Under the pieces are notes generated by a model that searched no databases, was not told the origin of the DNA, and was given only the letters and a program-made list of their open reading frames with translations. From BA4 sp044376575 (GTDB lineage: Bacteria; Bacteroidota; Bacteroidia; CAIKAF01), in contig JBILKR010000009.1 of assembly GCA_044376575.1 (NCBI GenBank), positions 1 through 64,000 of the forward strand: a stretch of DNA of 64,000 nucleotides. The letters run 5' to 3'. A program made the position numbers and the translations under genes. This document shows positions 35,740-44,660 of this stretch, one piece after another (positions within the stretch are counted from its first letter, which is position 1; each line of letters begins with the position of its first letter).

Positions 35740-37128
35740 TTAGTCAAGATTTTTTAACTCATTCACCAGCTCAGTCAATGCTTTTTTTGCATCACCAAAG
35801 TACATGCTGCACTTCGGATCATAGAACAACAAGTTGTCAATACCTGCGTATCCTGCACTCATGCTTCGCTTGTTCACGATGATGTGCTTAGCCCTGTCAA
35901 CTTCTAATATCGGCATTCCATAAATAGGAGAGGAGGGATCTGTTTTAGCCGCCGGATTTACAACGTCGTTTGCACCAACTACCAATACTACATCAGTTTG
36001 ATCAAATTCAGGATTGATGTCTTCCATCTCTACGAGTTTATCATAAGACACATTAGATTCAGCCAATAATACATTCATGTGTCCGGGCATCCTTCCTGCT
36101 ACAGGGTGTATGGCGTATTTTACTTCAACACCACGCTCTTCAAGCAATTGTTCTAATTCATGAATCACATGCTGTGCCTGAGCTACAGCCAGTCCATAAC
36201 CGGGTACAATCACCACTTTCTTGGAGTAATTCATTAATACAGCAATGTCAGTAGCAGATGAATCTTTAATCGATCCTGTAACTTCCGGTCCTGTAGCTGC
36301 TGATGTACTTCCACCAAACGCTCCAAATATTACATTGGATAACGGACGATTCATGGCTTTACACATTACTAAAGTTAGCAGCGTTCCTGCTGATCCAACC
36401 AGTATTCCACCGGTGAGCATCACTTTATTATCATATAAGAAGCCTCCAAATGCTGCTGCCAGTCCGGTAAATGAATTCAATAAAGAAATCACTACGGGCA
36501 TATCTGCACCACCGATGGGTATGGTAAATAAAATTCCATAAATCAAGGCGGCTAAGAATAATCCATATAATAAGAATTCAACATTGTTCCCGTTTATCAC
36601 AATGTATGCGGCAAATAAAGTAACACCAATTAAAACAATTGTATTAACAACATTGTAAGATGGCAGACGAACAGGCTTGTTCATCGTTCCGTTTAATTTT
36701 AAAAAGGCAATAACACTACCTGAAAATGAAACGCTTCCAATCACCATACCTGCTACAATCGCGATCATGTTTCCGGTCTGACCAACATTCCCATTGTACT
36801 CCATGAGACCAATCAATGCAGCACAGGCACCTCCCATTCCGTTGAACATGGAAACCAGTTCAGGCATTTTTGTCATCTGTACTTTTTTGGCGGTGAGCCA
36901 GCCGATGACAGTACCCAACCCGATAGCTCCGAAGATGAGCGCATACACCAATGTAGAGACATGATGTTCTGTGATGAAAATTGTTCCTGCGATGGCGATT
37001 ATCATACCAATGGCTGCAATCATGTTTCCGTTTTTGGCAGTCTTGGCATTGCCCATCATTTTTAATCCTATAATAAATGAAACAGAGCCTAATAAATAGC
37101 AAAGTTCCAGTAATCCGTAATTATGCAT
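35740..37128 (-). CDS. pntB: NAD(P) transhydrogenase beta subunit
   Basis: A 462-residue inner-membrane subunit of proton-translocating transhydrogenase. About eight or nine hydrophobic helices cover the first 250 residues, followed by the NADP-binding dIII domain (about 285-460) with VPGYGLAVAQAQH, HPVAGRMPGHMNVLLAE, VGANDVVNPAA and the C-terminal FYDPKCSMYFGDAKK. Together with the two alpha genes upstream it reduces NADP with NADH, driven by the proton gradient. It is the last gene of the three-gene operon. Confidence 0.96.
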   Translation of the reverse strand: MHNYGLLELCYLLGSVSFIIGLKMMGNAKTAKNGNMIAAIGMIIAIAGTIFITEHHVSTLVYALIFGAIGLGTVIGWLTAKKVQMTKMPELVSMFNGMGGACAALIGLMEYNGNVGQTGNMIAIVAGMVIGSVSFSGSVIAFLKLNGTMNKPVRLPSYNVVNTIVLIGVTLFAAYIVINGNNVEFLLYGLFLAALIYGILFTIPIGGADMPVVISLLNSFTGLAAAFGGFLYDNKVMLTGGILVGSAGTLLTLVMCKAMNRPLSNVIFGAFGGSTSAATGPEVTGSIKDSSATDIAVLMNYSKKVVIVPGYGLAVAQAQHVIHELEQLLEERGVEVKYAIHPVAGRMPGHMNVLLAESNVSYDKLVEMEDINPEFDQTDVVLVVGANDVVNPAAKTDPSSPIYGMPILEVDRAKHIIVNKRSMSAGYAGIDNLLFYDPKCSMYFGDAKKALTELVNELKNLD

Positions 37129-37158
37129 AATACTTTATTGTAAGTGATAAATTCAATT

Positions 37159-37467
37159 CTATTTTTTCTTTTTAAACATGTCGAGCATGCGGTCAGTAAC
37201 CACAAATCCGCCTACCACGTTTAGTGTTCCTAAGAGAACGGCAAGAAATCCAATTGCGAGCAGTAAATAATTATCGGGATCAACATTCAGCATTACATGA
37301 ATAGCACCAACAATCACTACACCATGTATGGCATTAGCGCCACTCATCAACGGAGTATGTAACACGGTGGGAACACCTCCAATTACTTCCACACCCACAA
37401 ATACCGAAAGGATAACGAAATAAAAAATTTCGCTGTTGTCTGAAATAAAAGTCCAAATAGCTTCCAT
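37159..37467 (-). CDS. NAD(P) transhydrogenase alpha subunit, membrane part (PntA2)
   Basis: A 102-residue protein with three hydrophobic helices (about 12-30, 45-60 and 65-88), equal to the C-terminal membrane part of E. coli PntA. It is encoded separately, as in many bacteria with a three-gene transhydrogenase. It shows GVEVIGGVPTVLHTPLMSGANAIHGV-type family sequence around residues 24-49. It starts 19 bases after the pntA1 stop and ends 30 bases before pntB. It acts only in complex with the other two subunits. Confidence 0.94.
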   Translation of the reverse strand: MEAIWTFISDNSEIFYFVILSVFVGVEVIGGVPTVLHTPLMSGANAIHGVVIVGAIHVMLNVDPDNYLLLAIGFLAVLLGTLNVVGGFVVTDRMLDMFKKKK

Positions 37468-37486
37468 AGAAATAAATGTTTTTTAA

Positions 37487-38605
37487 TTATGATAGAGTAA
37501 CACTGGGATGAACAATATTGCCCTGATGAACAATCAGTGAACCTTTGGTGATTTCTTCTTCCATCTCCCATTTGAATCCATTTTGATCCGCCAGGTGTAA
37601 CAAGAATGTAATAATATTTTTTGCGTAGAGTTCGCTGGCATTCATTGGTAATAAAGAAGGAATATTACTTTCTCCGATAATCTTTACACCGTTCTTTACA
37701 ATGGTGTTATTGATTTCGCTGCCCACCACATTTCCTCCTTGTTCAACGGCCATATCTACAATCACTGAGCCGAACCGCATACTTTTTACCATGTCTTCAT
37801 TCACCAGTACAGGTGCTTTTTTACCCGGAATTAATGCTGTAGTAATTACAATGTCGGCCTCTTTAACATGGCGTGCAACGGTTTCCTGTTGTTTGCGAAG
37901 AAAATCTTCACTTACACCTTTTACATATCCACCTTCAATTTTTATCGACTGATCACCTTCCACTGTAATAAATTTTCCACCCAATGATTCAACCTGTTCT
38001 TTGGTTTCCGGACGGATATCAGTTACTTCAACCACTGCACCTAAACGTTTGGCGGTAGCCAGTGCCTGCAGACCTGCTACACCAGCACCGAAAATTACCA
38101 CTTTGGCAGGACGAATGGTTCCGGCAGCAGTGGTCATCATGGGTAATATTTTACCGATACCATCAGCGGCCATTAATACTGCTTTATATCCAGCAAGATT
38201 GGCCTGAGATGATAAGGCATCCATTTTTTGAGCCCTTGAAATACGGGGAATGGCATCCATCGAGAAAGCGCTAATGCCGGCATCCTTACAGGCATCTACT
38301 GTTTGAGGACTGGTTGCTGCCCACATGAAGCTCAGCAATACAGCACCATTTTTCATACTGCGAATTTCATCCGGATCAGGTGCATTTACTTTTAAAATAA
38401 CATCTGATTCGCGATAGATTTCTTCTTTTGAATGCATGGTAGCGCCTGCACTAACATATTGTTCATTACTGATGAATGAACGGATCCCTGCTTCTTTTTC
38501 CATACGAACCTGAAATCCTTTTTTAATCAGTTCTTTTACGGTATCGGGGGTAAGTGCAACCCTGTTTTCTCTTGATTTGGTCTCAGTAGGAACGCCAATA
38601 ATCAT
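37487..38605 (-). CDS. pntA: NAD(P) transhydrogenase alpha subunit, NAD-binding part (PntA1)
   Basis: A 372-residue soluble dI subunit that binds NAD(H) and passes hydride to NADP on PntB. It is homologous to alanine dehydrogenase: MIIGVPTETKSRENRVALTP at the start, the Rossmann loop IFGAGVAGLQALATAKRLGA (about 167-186) and a TTALIPGKKAPVLV mobile loop. It is the first gene of the pntA1-pntA2-pntB operon. The 159-base region upstream, shared with the divergent DUF418 gene, holds no exact TAnnTTTG box on this strand. Confidence 0.95.
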   Translation of the reverse strand: MIIGVPTETKSRENRVALTPDTVKELIKKGFQVRMEKEAGIRSFISNEQYVSAGATMHSKEEIYRESDVILKVNAPDPDEIRSMKNGAVLLSFMWAATSPQTVDACKDAGISAFSMDAIPRISRAQKMDALSSQANLAGYKAVLMAADGIGKILPMMTTAAGTIRPAKVVIFGAGVAGLQALATAKRLGAVVEVTDIRPETKEQVESLGGKFITVEGDQSIKIEGGYVKGVSEDFLRKQQETVARHVKEADIVITTALIPGKKAPVLVNEDMVKSMRFGSVIVDMAVEQGGNVVGSEINNTIVKNGVKIIGESNIPSLLPMNASELYAKNIITFLLHLADQNGFKWEMEEEITKGSLIVHQGNIVHPSVTLS

Positions 38606-38764
38606 GCTTCATGAATTTTGAATGAAGGTATAATTTTTTTTTAACAGAATGATTTACATAGCGAATTTTAACAAGCCATCTGTTTTATATCCTATATTTA
38701 TTCTTCAATAAAGTTAGAAGTAACAAAACATCATTTTAAACTACTAACAAGTATATTTATACAT

Positions 38765-40039
38765 ATGAATGAAATAAAACAAATTAAACATCAACCCCTT
38801 GAACAAAGTAGACGGATTATACTCATTGATGCATTAAGAGGCTTTGCATTGTTTGGTATTTTAATGGTGAATATGCCTTACATGTATGAGCCGATGATTA
38901 AAGCAATGTTGCCTCACGAAACCGCTATGTCTGGGTTTGATAACATATCAGCGATTTTTATCAGGTTATTTTTTGAAGGTAAGTTTTTTATTATTTTTTC
39001 AATGTTGTTTGGTTATGGTTTTTATATTTTTCTGAATAAAAGTTTTGATAATGAAAACTCTCCATTACCATTATTTAAAAAAAGGCTCTTTATTCTTTCT
39101 TTGCTTGGACTTTTTCATATCATATTTTTTTGGAATGGTGATGTGTTACTTTATTATTCAGTTTTAGGATTTGCATTGATATTATTCAGAAATGTATCTG
39201 AAAAGAAAATATTTAGATGGTCATTATTTTTTATTTGTACTCCCATAATACTGATGAGTTTAATAGTATTATTTAATTACATCGGTAATCAAATTCCAGA
39301 AGTTAAAACCGCAATGCAATCAGAAATTGAAAAAAGTAATGATAGTATTGTTCAAATGTATGAAAGACTTAAAGTGATTTATTCTTCCGGTTCTATAAGT
39401 GATATCATTACTGCAAGAGTTAATGAATATATTACATTATTAAGTGGTAGTATTTTATTTTATTGTCCTATAGTTTTTGGAATGTTCTTAATCGGTTTTT
39501 GGGCTGCTAAAATGAGATTGGCAAATGAATTTAAAAATAAAGCAGAATTTTTTAAGAAAGTTTTTTGGTGGTGTTTTTGTACTGGAATAGCAGCAAATTT
39601 TATTTATTTATTTACTGATCAGTATATAAATTTTAACTCACCGGATTTTAAAACGTTATTGTCATATTCGATGAGTATATGGGGTGGTGTTACTCTTGGA
39701 TTGTGTTATGTTTCAGGGATTGTCCTTATACATATTCAAGGTAAAAAAAATATTTTTGAGAAATACTTTGTACCTGTTGGAAGAATGGCTCTTACAAACT
39801 ATTTGATTCAATCCGTAATATGTAGTTTATTATTCCATTCATACGGGCTTGGATTATATGGAAAAATTGAAACCTGGCAAGCGATTATTCTTACAGTATT
39901 TATATTTACCATACAAGCTATTTACAGCCGTTTGTGGTTGCACTACTTTTATTTTGGTCCATTTGAGTGGTTGTGGAAAAGTTTAACCTATTCACAATTA
40001 CAACCAATGAAAAAAGTAAATAATAATTTATCCAGATAG
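38765..40039 (+). CDS. DUF418 (YeiB-like) membrane protein
   Basis: A 424-residue membrane protein with about ten hydrophobic segments. The start (RRIILIDALRGFALFGILMVN, about 16-36) is the hallmark of the DUF418/YeiB family, related to acyltransferase-like heparan-alpha-glucosaminide N-acetyltransferase proteins. The C-terminal DUF418 part includes VGRMALTNYLIQSVICSLLF and ends with HYFYFGPFEWLWKSLTY. Function is unknown; some members are linked to transport or acyl transfer. The gene is more AT-rich than most neighbours. A short truncated reading frame follows after two bases. Confidence 0.85.
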   Translation: MNEIKQIKHQPLEQSRRIILIDALRGFALFGILMVNMPYMYEPMIKAMLPHETAMSGFDNISAIFIRLFFEGKFFIIFSMLFGYGFYIFLNKSFDNENSPLPLFKKRLFILSLLGLFHIIFFWNGDVLLYYSVLGFALILFRNVSEKKIFRWSLFFICTPIILMSLIVLFNYIGNQIPEVKTAMQSEIEKSNDSIVQMYERLKVIYSSGSISDIITARVNEYITLLSGSILFYCPIVFGMFLIGFWAAKMRLANEFKNKAEFFKKVFWWCFCTGIAANFIYLFTDQYINFNSPDFKTLLSYSMSIWGGVTLGLCYVSGIVLIHIQGKKNIFEKYFVPVGRMALTNYLIQSVICSLLFHSYGLGLYGKIETWQAIILTVFIFTIQAIYSRLWLHYFYFGPFEWLWKSLTYSQLQPMKKVNNNLSR

Positions 40040-40041
40040 AA

Positions 40042-40299
40042 TTGAGATTTTATTTTAAAAATATTTTTTTCTTCCTGTTCTTTCAGTCTTTTACAGTTAT
40101 TGTGAATGGACAAAATGACTTATATCAATGCGGAACAGAACCCCCGTCTTTAGCATGGGAAAATGAATTTCAAAAATTTATTGCAGAAACAAAGGCAAAA
40201 TATGATGCAGATAAATCAATGCTTTCAAGAAGTATAAAAGACTATAAAAAGGCAACGATAAAAATTGTTACACCTGAAATTTTTATGGCAGGATTCTAA
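40042..40299 (+). pseudogene. Remnant of a secreted protein, possibly an M43-type metalloprotease
   Basis: An 85-codon frame with a TTG start, a signal-peptide-like N-terminus (about 1-23, ending VNGQ) and then DLYQCGTEPPSLAWENEF (24-41). This type of segment occurs at the mature N-terminus of Bacteroidota secreted metalloproteases of the pappalysin (M43) group. The frame stops after 40 more residues, without the zinc motif or a sorting domain, and the next 80 bases show no continuation in another frame. I read it as a decayed or truncated gene; a genuine short secreted protein is possible. It begins two bases after the DUF418 stop. Confidence 0.4.
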
Positions 40300-40382
40300 A
40301 TGTAAATATAAGCCAAAATGTTAGAGTGAATTTTATAATAAGTTTAATTGAAAGACATTACTTTATAGATCATTCGATATTA

Positions 40383-42770
40383 TCACTTACTCCAACGGAA
40401 AGTGATTCCTCCCAACACATTGATTCCTGCCTGTGGATAATAAAAGTTTTCTGTAGTCATTCCGCCTCCATATATGTAACTGAAGGTATATCCATTTGGT
40501 GCATACATGCGATGTGTAAAGTTATTCAGCATAAAATTGAAATGAATGTGATATGATTTCTTAATGATTAATTCATAACGTAATCGTAAATCGTTGGTAA
40601 AAAATGCATCCAGTTGTCGTGATGTATTTCCAGTATTATCCATAAACTGAGCACCCACATATTTTCCGGTAATTTCAATGTCAAATCTTTTTACTGGAGT
40701 GTAGGTTGCAATAAACGAAGCCATGAAGTCAGGTGAAAAGGCAATGGGTGTTTCTCCATGTTCAATGGTTTCCTGAATGCCTGTATCATAATTGTCGATA
40801 TATTCTGTAAATGATTTGATGCGATTGGTACTGAAGGTAGCATTGGCCTGTAGTAAGAAAGTACGGTGCGGTCTTATTTGTCCGCTGATTTCTACACCCA
40901 GTCGATAACTTTGTGGAATATTGATACGCGTATATGCTCCCACATCATTTATCTTCCCATTCAAAACGAGTTGATTTGTATAATCCATCCAGAACCCATT
41001 AACACTCCATTCATAGATTCGTCCTTTTTGTGTATAACTGATTTCCAGGTCACGTAATGTTTCATGCTCCGGTTGTTGTGTGGTTCCAGCCTCAAAATCA
41101 TCACGGTTAGGTTCTTTGTTGGCAATACCAAAAAATCCTTGTATGATGTGATGCGCATTGATTTGATAACTCATACCTACTTTTGGATTGAAGAAATGAA
41201 ATTGTCTGTTTACACTGATGGTTGGATTATTTCTGAATCCATCAGTCCTGTAATCAACAAATCTGTATTGAAGATCTGCAAACACATTCAGCCCTGAAAT
41301 GATTTCATACGTTGCTTTTCCGAAAATATTTCCATCCATTTTTCTTGCGGAATGATTATAATATTTTTTTTCAGGATCATGTGTTGATGCATACGAAGCC
41401 CAGACTACTTTTCCATAGTGTTCTCCGAAATATGTATTAAAGCTGGCTCCACCTGTAACATCCCATTTTTTTCTGGAAAATTTTGTACTCAGGTTTGCAC
41501 CCACCAAATGATTGTCGAGCCAGAGCTGACGAACCAAATCAGATTCAGTGATTGTATCGTTGGGTGTAGTTACATCTGCTATACCATAATCGGCCAGGGT
41601 TTGTCCTGCTCTATAATTTTCGTAGTATCCGAGTCCGCGAGTATAATACAATGCCAAGTTAAGCTGCGTATATTTTCCTGCCTGTTGATTGATAAATAGT
41701 TGATAATGGTCTTGCTGATAATTGTCTGTTTCATTTTTGTATGGATCAGGTTGTTTATCTGTACCTGCAGAATTGAAAGTGCGGTCGGTGTCGAGTAAAT
41801 ATTCAGGAAGACCATTCCATGCCTGATATGTTTTTTCTTTCCCTGAAAGGTAACTGAATCGGACGGTGGTTGTTTTTCCGTAGTACCCTGCGCTGAGATG
41901 TATTGATTTGAGGTCGCTCCAGCCGCGGTCTATATAACCGTCGGACGTGATGTTGGATAATCTTCCTGTAAATACAAATCGCTTACCTAAAAGTCCTGTA
42001 CCAAATTCAGCTGTTTGTTTAAAAGTGTTGAATGAACCAAAAGAGGCTGATGCTTCTGCGAAAGGTTCAGTCTGTAATTCGTTGGTTTGAATGTGAATGC
42101 TTCCGCCAAATGAACCCGCACCGTTGGTGGAGGTTCCTACGCCTCGTTGTACCTGAATACTTGATGCACTGGAGGCGAGGTCGGGCATGTTCACCCAAAA
42201 TACACTTTGTGATTCTGCATCATTGATCGGAATTCCGTTCATGGTAACATTGATGCGTGTTCCGTCTGTTCCGCGAAGGCGAATGCCCGTGTATCCGATG
42301 CCAGCACCTGCATCAGAATTTACAACCACTGAAGGTGTTTGTTGAAGAAGAAAAGGAAGATCACGGCCTGTGTTTTCTTTGCGAATGTCTTGCTCACTCA
42401 ATGTGGTTTGTGCTACCGGCATTTCACTATTGGCTCGTGTAGCAGCAATTTCAATTTCGTTGACAGAAAATATTTTTCGTTTCAGGTAGCAAACATATTC
42501 GTGACGGTAAGGTGGGCGAATCGTATCCGTGTAAGGCTCGTAACCAATGTATGAAATGTTAAGCACGATGATTTGTTCTTTTAAAAAAGTAAAGGAGAAT
42601 CTTCCTTCTGCATCGGATGTAGTGGAAAGAAACTGATTGACCAGTTGAATATTTGCACCTGAAAGAATCTCTCCCGATTCAGCATCTTCCACGATACCTT
42701 GAATTTTAATCTGAGCAAAAGCTGTAATGGTTTGTACAGCGAACAATAAAGCAATTACCTTTTTACGCAT
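40383..42770 (-). CDS. TonB-dependent outer-membrane receptor, predicted thiamine transporter
   Basis: A 795-residue outer-membrane receptor: signal peptide (1-19), a carboxypeptidase regulatory-like domain (about 22-95, KIQGIVEDAESGEILSGANI), a plug (about 112-225, with QQTPSVVVNSDAGAGIGYTG and IRLRGTDGTRINVTMNGIP) and a 22-strand barrel to the C-terminus (ending TFRWSK). The leader carries a TPP riboswitch with a terminator, so expression should fall when thiamine pyrophosphate is plentiful. By regulon logic the substrate is thiamine or a precursor. No inner-membrane thiamine transporter lies downstream; a PnuC homologue is 2.4 kb upstream. Confidence 0.9.
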   Translation of the reverse strand: MRKKVIALLFAVQTITAFAQIKIQGIVEDAESGEILSGANIQLVNQFLSTTSDAEGRFSFTFLKEQIIVLNISYIGYEPYTDTIRPPYRHEYVCYLKRKIFSVNEIEIAATRANSEMPVAQTTLSEQDIRKENTGRDLPFLLQQTPSVVVNSDAGAGIGYTGIRLRGTDGTRINVTMNGIPINDAESQSVFWVNMPDLASSASSIQVQRGVGTSTNGAGSFGGSIHIQTNELQTEPFAEASASFGSFNTFKQTAEFGTGLLGKRFVFTGRLSNITSDGYIDRGWSDLKSIHLSAGYYGKTTTVRFSYLSGKEKTYQAWNGLPEYLLDTDRTFNSAGTDKQPDPYKNETDNYQQDHYQLFINQQAGKYTQLNLALYYTRGLGYYENYRAGQTLADYGIADVTTPNDTITESDLVRQLWLDNHLVGANLSTKFSRKKWDVTGGASFNTYFGEHYGKVVWASYASTHDPEKKYYNHSARKMDGNIFGKATYEIISGLNVFADLQYRFVDYRTDGFRNNPTISVNRQFHFFNPKVGMSYQINAHHIIQGFFGIANKEPNRDDFEAGTTQQPEHETLRDLEISYTQKGRIYEWSVNGFWMDYTNQLVLNGKINDVGAYTRINIPQSYRLGVEISGQIRPHRTFLLQANATFSTNRIKSFTEYIDNYDTGIQETIEHGETPIAFSPDFMASFIATYTPVKRFDIEITGKYVGAQFMDNTGNTSRQLDAFFTNDLRLRYELIIKKSYHIHFNFMLNNFTHRMYAPNGYTFSYIYGGGMTTENFYYPQAGINVLGGITFRWSK

Positions 42771-42795
42771 AGCATTTTACATTTAGTTCAACAAT

Positions 42796-42835
42796 AAAAA
42801 AAATCAGGTAAACTGCTCAAAGGAGGTAGCTTACC
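42796..42835 (-). terminator. Riboswitch expression-platform terminator
   Basis: On the minus strand, GGTAAGCT pairs with AGC-AGT-TTACC across a short loop (42806-42835), followed by eight U (42796-42803). It lies just after the TPP aptamer and before the TonB receptor ATG at 42770. The left arm overlaps the 3' end of the aptamer, as expected for a transcription-attenuation switch. Confidence 0.65.
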
Positions 42836-42935
42836 ATTACCTACGCCGGCATTATCCGGATCAGGTTCTTCCCGTTTATAGGCGGGATTCGGGTGTTATC
42901 TCAGCCGTTGTATTTATTACATCAGCACCCCGAGG
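42836..42935 (-). promoter_or_regulatory. TPP (THI-box) riboswitch aptamer
   Basis: On the minus strand the conserved THI-box parts occur in order: GGGGTGCT (42931-42924), GCTGAGAT (42905-42898) with CACCC completing the stem, and ACCTGATCCGGATAATGCC (42866-42848) followed by GGCGTAGGTAA. These are the diagnostic thiamine-pyrophosphate-binding sequences. The optional P3 stem (CCCGCCTATAAACGGG) is short. The aptamer sits about 65 bases upstream of a TonB receptor ATG and is followed by a terminator, so TPP binding should stop transcription. Confidence 0.97.
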
Positions 42936-42944
42936 TCTGCGTGG

Positions 42945-42952
42945 CAAATATA
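42945..42952 (-). promoter_or_regulatory. Promoter -7 box for the TPP-riboswitch transcript
   Basis: TATATTTG on the minus strand is an exact TAnnTTTG match, with TTTC 17 bases further upstream (42973-42970). It would start transcription within about ten bases of the aptamer's 5' end, so promoter, riboswitch and receptor form one unit independent of the island upstream. Confidence 0.55.
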
Positions 42953-43233
42953 CATAAAAATCAAAACGAGAAAATTTTTCAAAGTATCTAAATATGATTC
43001 GAAATAAAAAGATGTTGAATTCGAAAAATAGCCAAAGTGATGTGGAGATAAAATATTTTTCTGTTCACATTCGTGATGTAATATTTGTGAATTAAATAAT
43101 GAAAATCAGGGTGTTAGGTTAAGTATTTGAATTGGATTAAGACTTAAAATGATTTATATTATATGGGTTGTGATTTGATTGAAATAGATAGAGAATATTA
43201 TTTTCAATTCATTAATGAAATTAGTTTATACAA

Positions 43234-43656
43234 ATGATAGAACAAGAATATTTAATTACAAGAATTGAAGATCAAATAATATGGTATGATTGCAAAGCGA
43301 GAGTAAATAAATTATTAAATAATTGGTCAAAAGGAATGATTATTTTTTTTTCATCCATCATACCACTTTTTGCTGGTTTAGATTTTTGTTCTAATATCAA
43401 TAGTATAATTCTAGCAATTTTTGGATCAATAATTTCAATTCTTTCTGGACTTTCAAGTCTTTTAAAGTTTCAAGAAAAATGGACTAATTATAGAACGACA
43501 TCTGAAATATTGAAATTTGAAAAGATTCTTTATCAAACAAAAACAGGACCTTATAATGAAGAACCAGAACCTTTTAAGTTATTGGTAAAACGTATAGAAA
43601 ATCTTCTTAGTACAGAACATTCAGCTTGGAGTCAGTATATAAATAACAAAAATTAA
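43234..43656 (+). CDS. DUF4231/SLATT-domain membrane protein, predicted defence effector
   Basis: A 140-residue protein with a short helix, two adjacent transmembrane segments (about 35-49 and 56-78) and a charged C-terminal helical region. The conserved part after the second helix, FQEKWTNYRTTSEILKFEK (79-97), fits the DUF4231 branch of the SLATT superfamily. SLATT proteins are predicted membrane-perturbing effectors in bacterial immune systems that sense nucleotide signals. The ATG at 43234 is clear. A TIR-like gene follows after five bases, so the two are cotranscribed. The gene is strongly AT-rich relative to the core genes. The effector role is inferred from the superfamily and the neighbour. 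Confidence 0.75.
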   Translation: MIEQEYLITRIEDQIIWYDCKARVNKLLNNWSKGMIIFFSSIIPLFAGLDFCSNINSIILAIFGSIISILSGLSSLLKFQEKWTNYRTTSEILKFEKILYQTKTGPYNEEPEPFKLLVKRIENLLSTEHSAWSQYINNKN

Positions 43657-43661
43657 GTAAT

Positions 43662-44084
43662 ATGCCAGAATTAAAAACGTATGATTTATTTCTTAGCCAT
43701 TCATGGCGCTATAATCACGACTATTATCGATTAGAAAAAATGCTTAAAGACGCTAAGTTATTTTATTGGAGAAATTATAGCGTTCCAGAACATGATCCAT
43801 TAATTAATCCCAATTCACAAGTTGGAAAAGGGAAACTGAAAGAATTACTTGATAAGCAAGTTAAGCCAGTAAATTGTGTAATTATTTTAGGAGGAATGTA
43901 TGCAGCCCATAGTGAATGGATTTTACACGAAATTGAATTAGCGAATAATTATAAAAAACCAATTATCGGTCTTTATCCATGGGGGCAACTTAAAATGCCA
44001 ATAGCAGTTCAAAATGCTGCAAATGAACTTGTCGGTTGGAATACTAGTTCTATAATTTCTGCGATTAGAAGGTTATCTATTTGA
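43662..44084 (+). CDS. TIR-like (MTH538/DUF1863, ThsB-type) protein
   Basis: A 140-residue single-domain protein. YDLFLSHSWRYNHDY (7-21) is the start of a TIR-like fold of the MTH538/DUF1863 group, followed by VNCVIILGGMYAAHSEWILHEI, in which E90 occupies the position of the catalytic TIR glutamate, and by KKPIIGLYPWG. This is the class of TIR used by ThsB in Thoeris, which makes an NAD-derived signal on phage infection. Here the partner is a SLATT membrane protein rather than a SIR2-SLOG ThsA. Catalysis and phage defence are inferred; the domain call is firm. Confidence 0.82.
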   Translation: MPELKTYDLFLSHSWRYNHDYYRLEKMLKDAKLFYWRNYSVPEHDPLINPNSQVGKGKLKELLDKQVKPVNCVIILGGMYAAHSEWILHEIELANNYKKPIIGLYPWGQLKMPIAVQNAANELVGWNTSSIISAIRRLSI

Positions 44085-44150
44085 ATATTCAAATTTGTTT
44101 TTTTATGCGATTAATTTATATGTTTTCATTGTTAAATAATATTCCTGTTT

Positions 44151-44660
44151 ATGTTAATATTAGCTAATATATTAAGTGAAAATAATTGTTCATTTATAGA
44201 AATTATTATCGGAAATATAATTACTATTTTACTTGCCTTGTTAGCTGCTTTTGTTGCATTGTTACAAGTTAAATCAAATATTATTTCTTCGTCAAGAATT
44301 AGATGGATTGATGGATTAAGTGATGATATTAGTAAACTTTATAACGAAACATTAGGTACAGTTTTATATTTCGAAATATATAAAAGAGATAATGATGATA
44401 TTTATTATACTCGATATGATAATGCTCATTCAAATTTTTTCATTTTATCTAATAAAATTAAAATGAGACTTGATTTGAAAGATAAAAATCATCAAAAATT
44501 AATTGATTTAATTGATAAAATTGAAATTATATTAGAGCCGGAGAACATCGTAAATCATAATCAAGATAGTGTTGAAGTTCATTTGAAAGAAATTGTTGTT
44601 ATTGCAAGAAATATATTCAATAAAGAGTGGGATATTTCTAAAAAAATATTCCAAATCTAA
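44151..44660 (+). CDS. Membrane-anchored protein of unknown function in the TIR/SLATT island
   Basis: A 169-residue protein with one long hydrophobic segment (about 16-43) followed by SSSRIRWIDGLSDDISKLYN (46-65) and a charged helical C-terminus. The R-x-x-W-I-x-x-L pattern directly after a membrane helix is shared with small membrane proteins often seen in defence regions; this is recollection, not a search result. It lies 66 bases after the TIR gene on the same strand and is equally AT-rich, so it may be a third part of the same module or a separate cargo gene. Its stop overlaps that of the convergent kinase gene by three bases. Confidence 0.6.
   Translation: MLILANILSENNCSFIEIIIGNIITILLALLAAFVALLQVKSNIISSSRIRWIDGLSDDISKLYNETLGTVLYFEIYKRDNDDIYYTRYDNAHSNFFILSNKIKMRLDLKDKNHQKLIDLIDKIEIILEPENIVNHNQDSVEVHLKEIVVIARNIFNKEWDISKKIFQI

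Noticed and set aside
36245..38274. Long plus-strand open frames opposite pntB and pntA
   Set aside because: They are antisense shadows of the strongly conserved transhydrogenase genes and show no family-like sequence.
43234..44660. Complete canonical Thoeris (ThsA + ThsB)
   Set aside because: No SIR2, SLOG or TM-Macro ThsA-like gene lies in or beside the island, so the name Thoeris is not used as a call.
42945..44660. Mobile element carrying the island
   Set aside because: No integrase, transposase, tRNA target or flanking direct repeat was seen; AT-richness alone is not proof of transfer.
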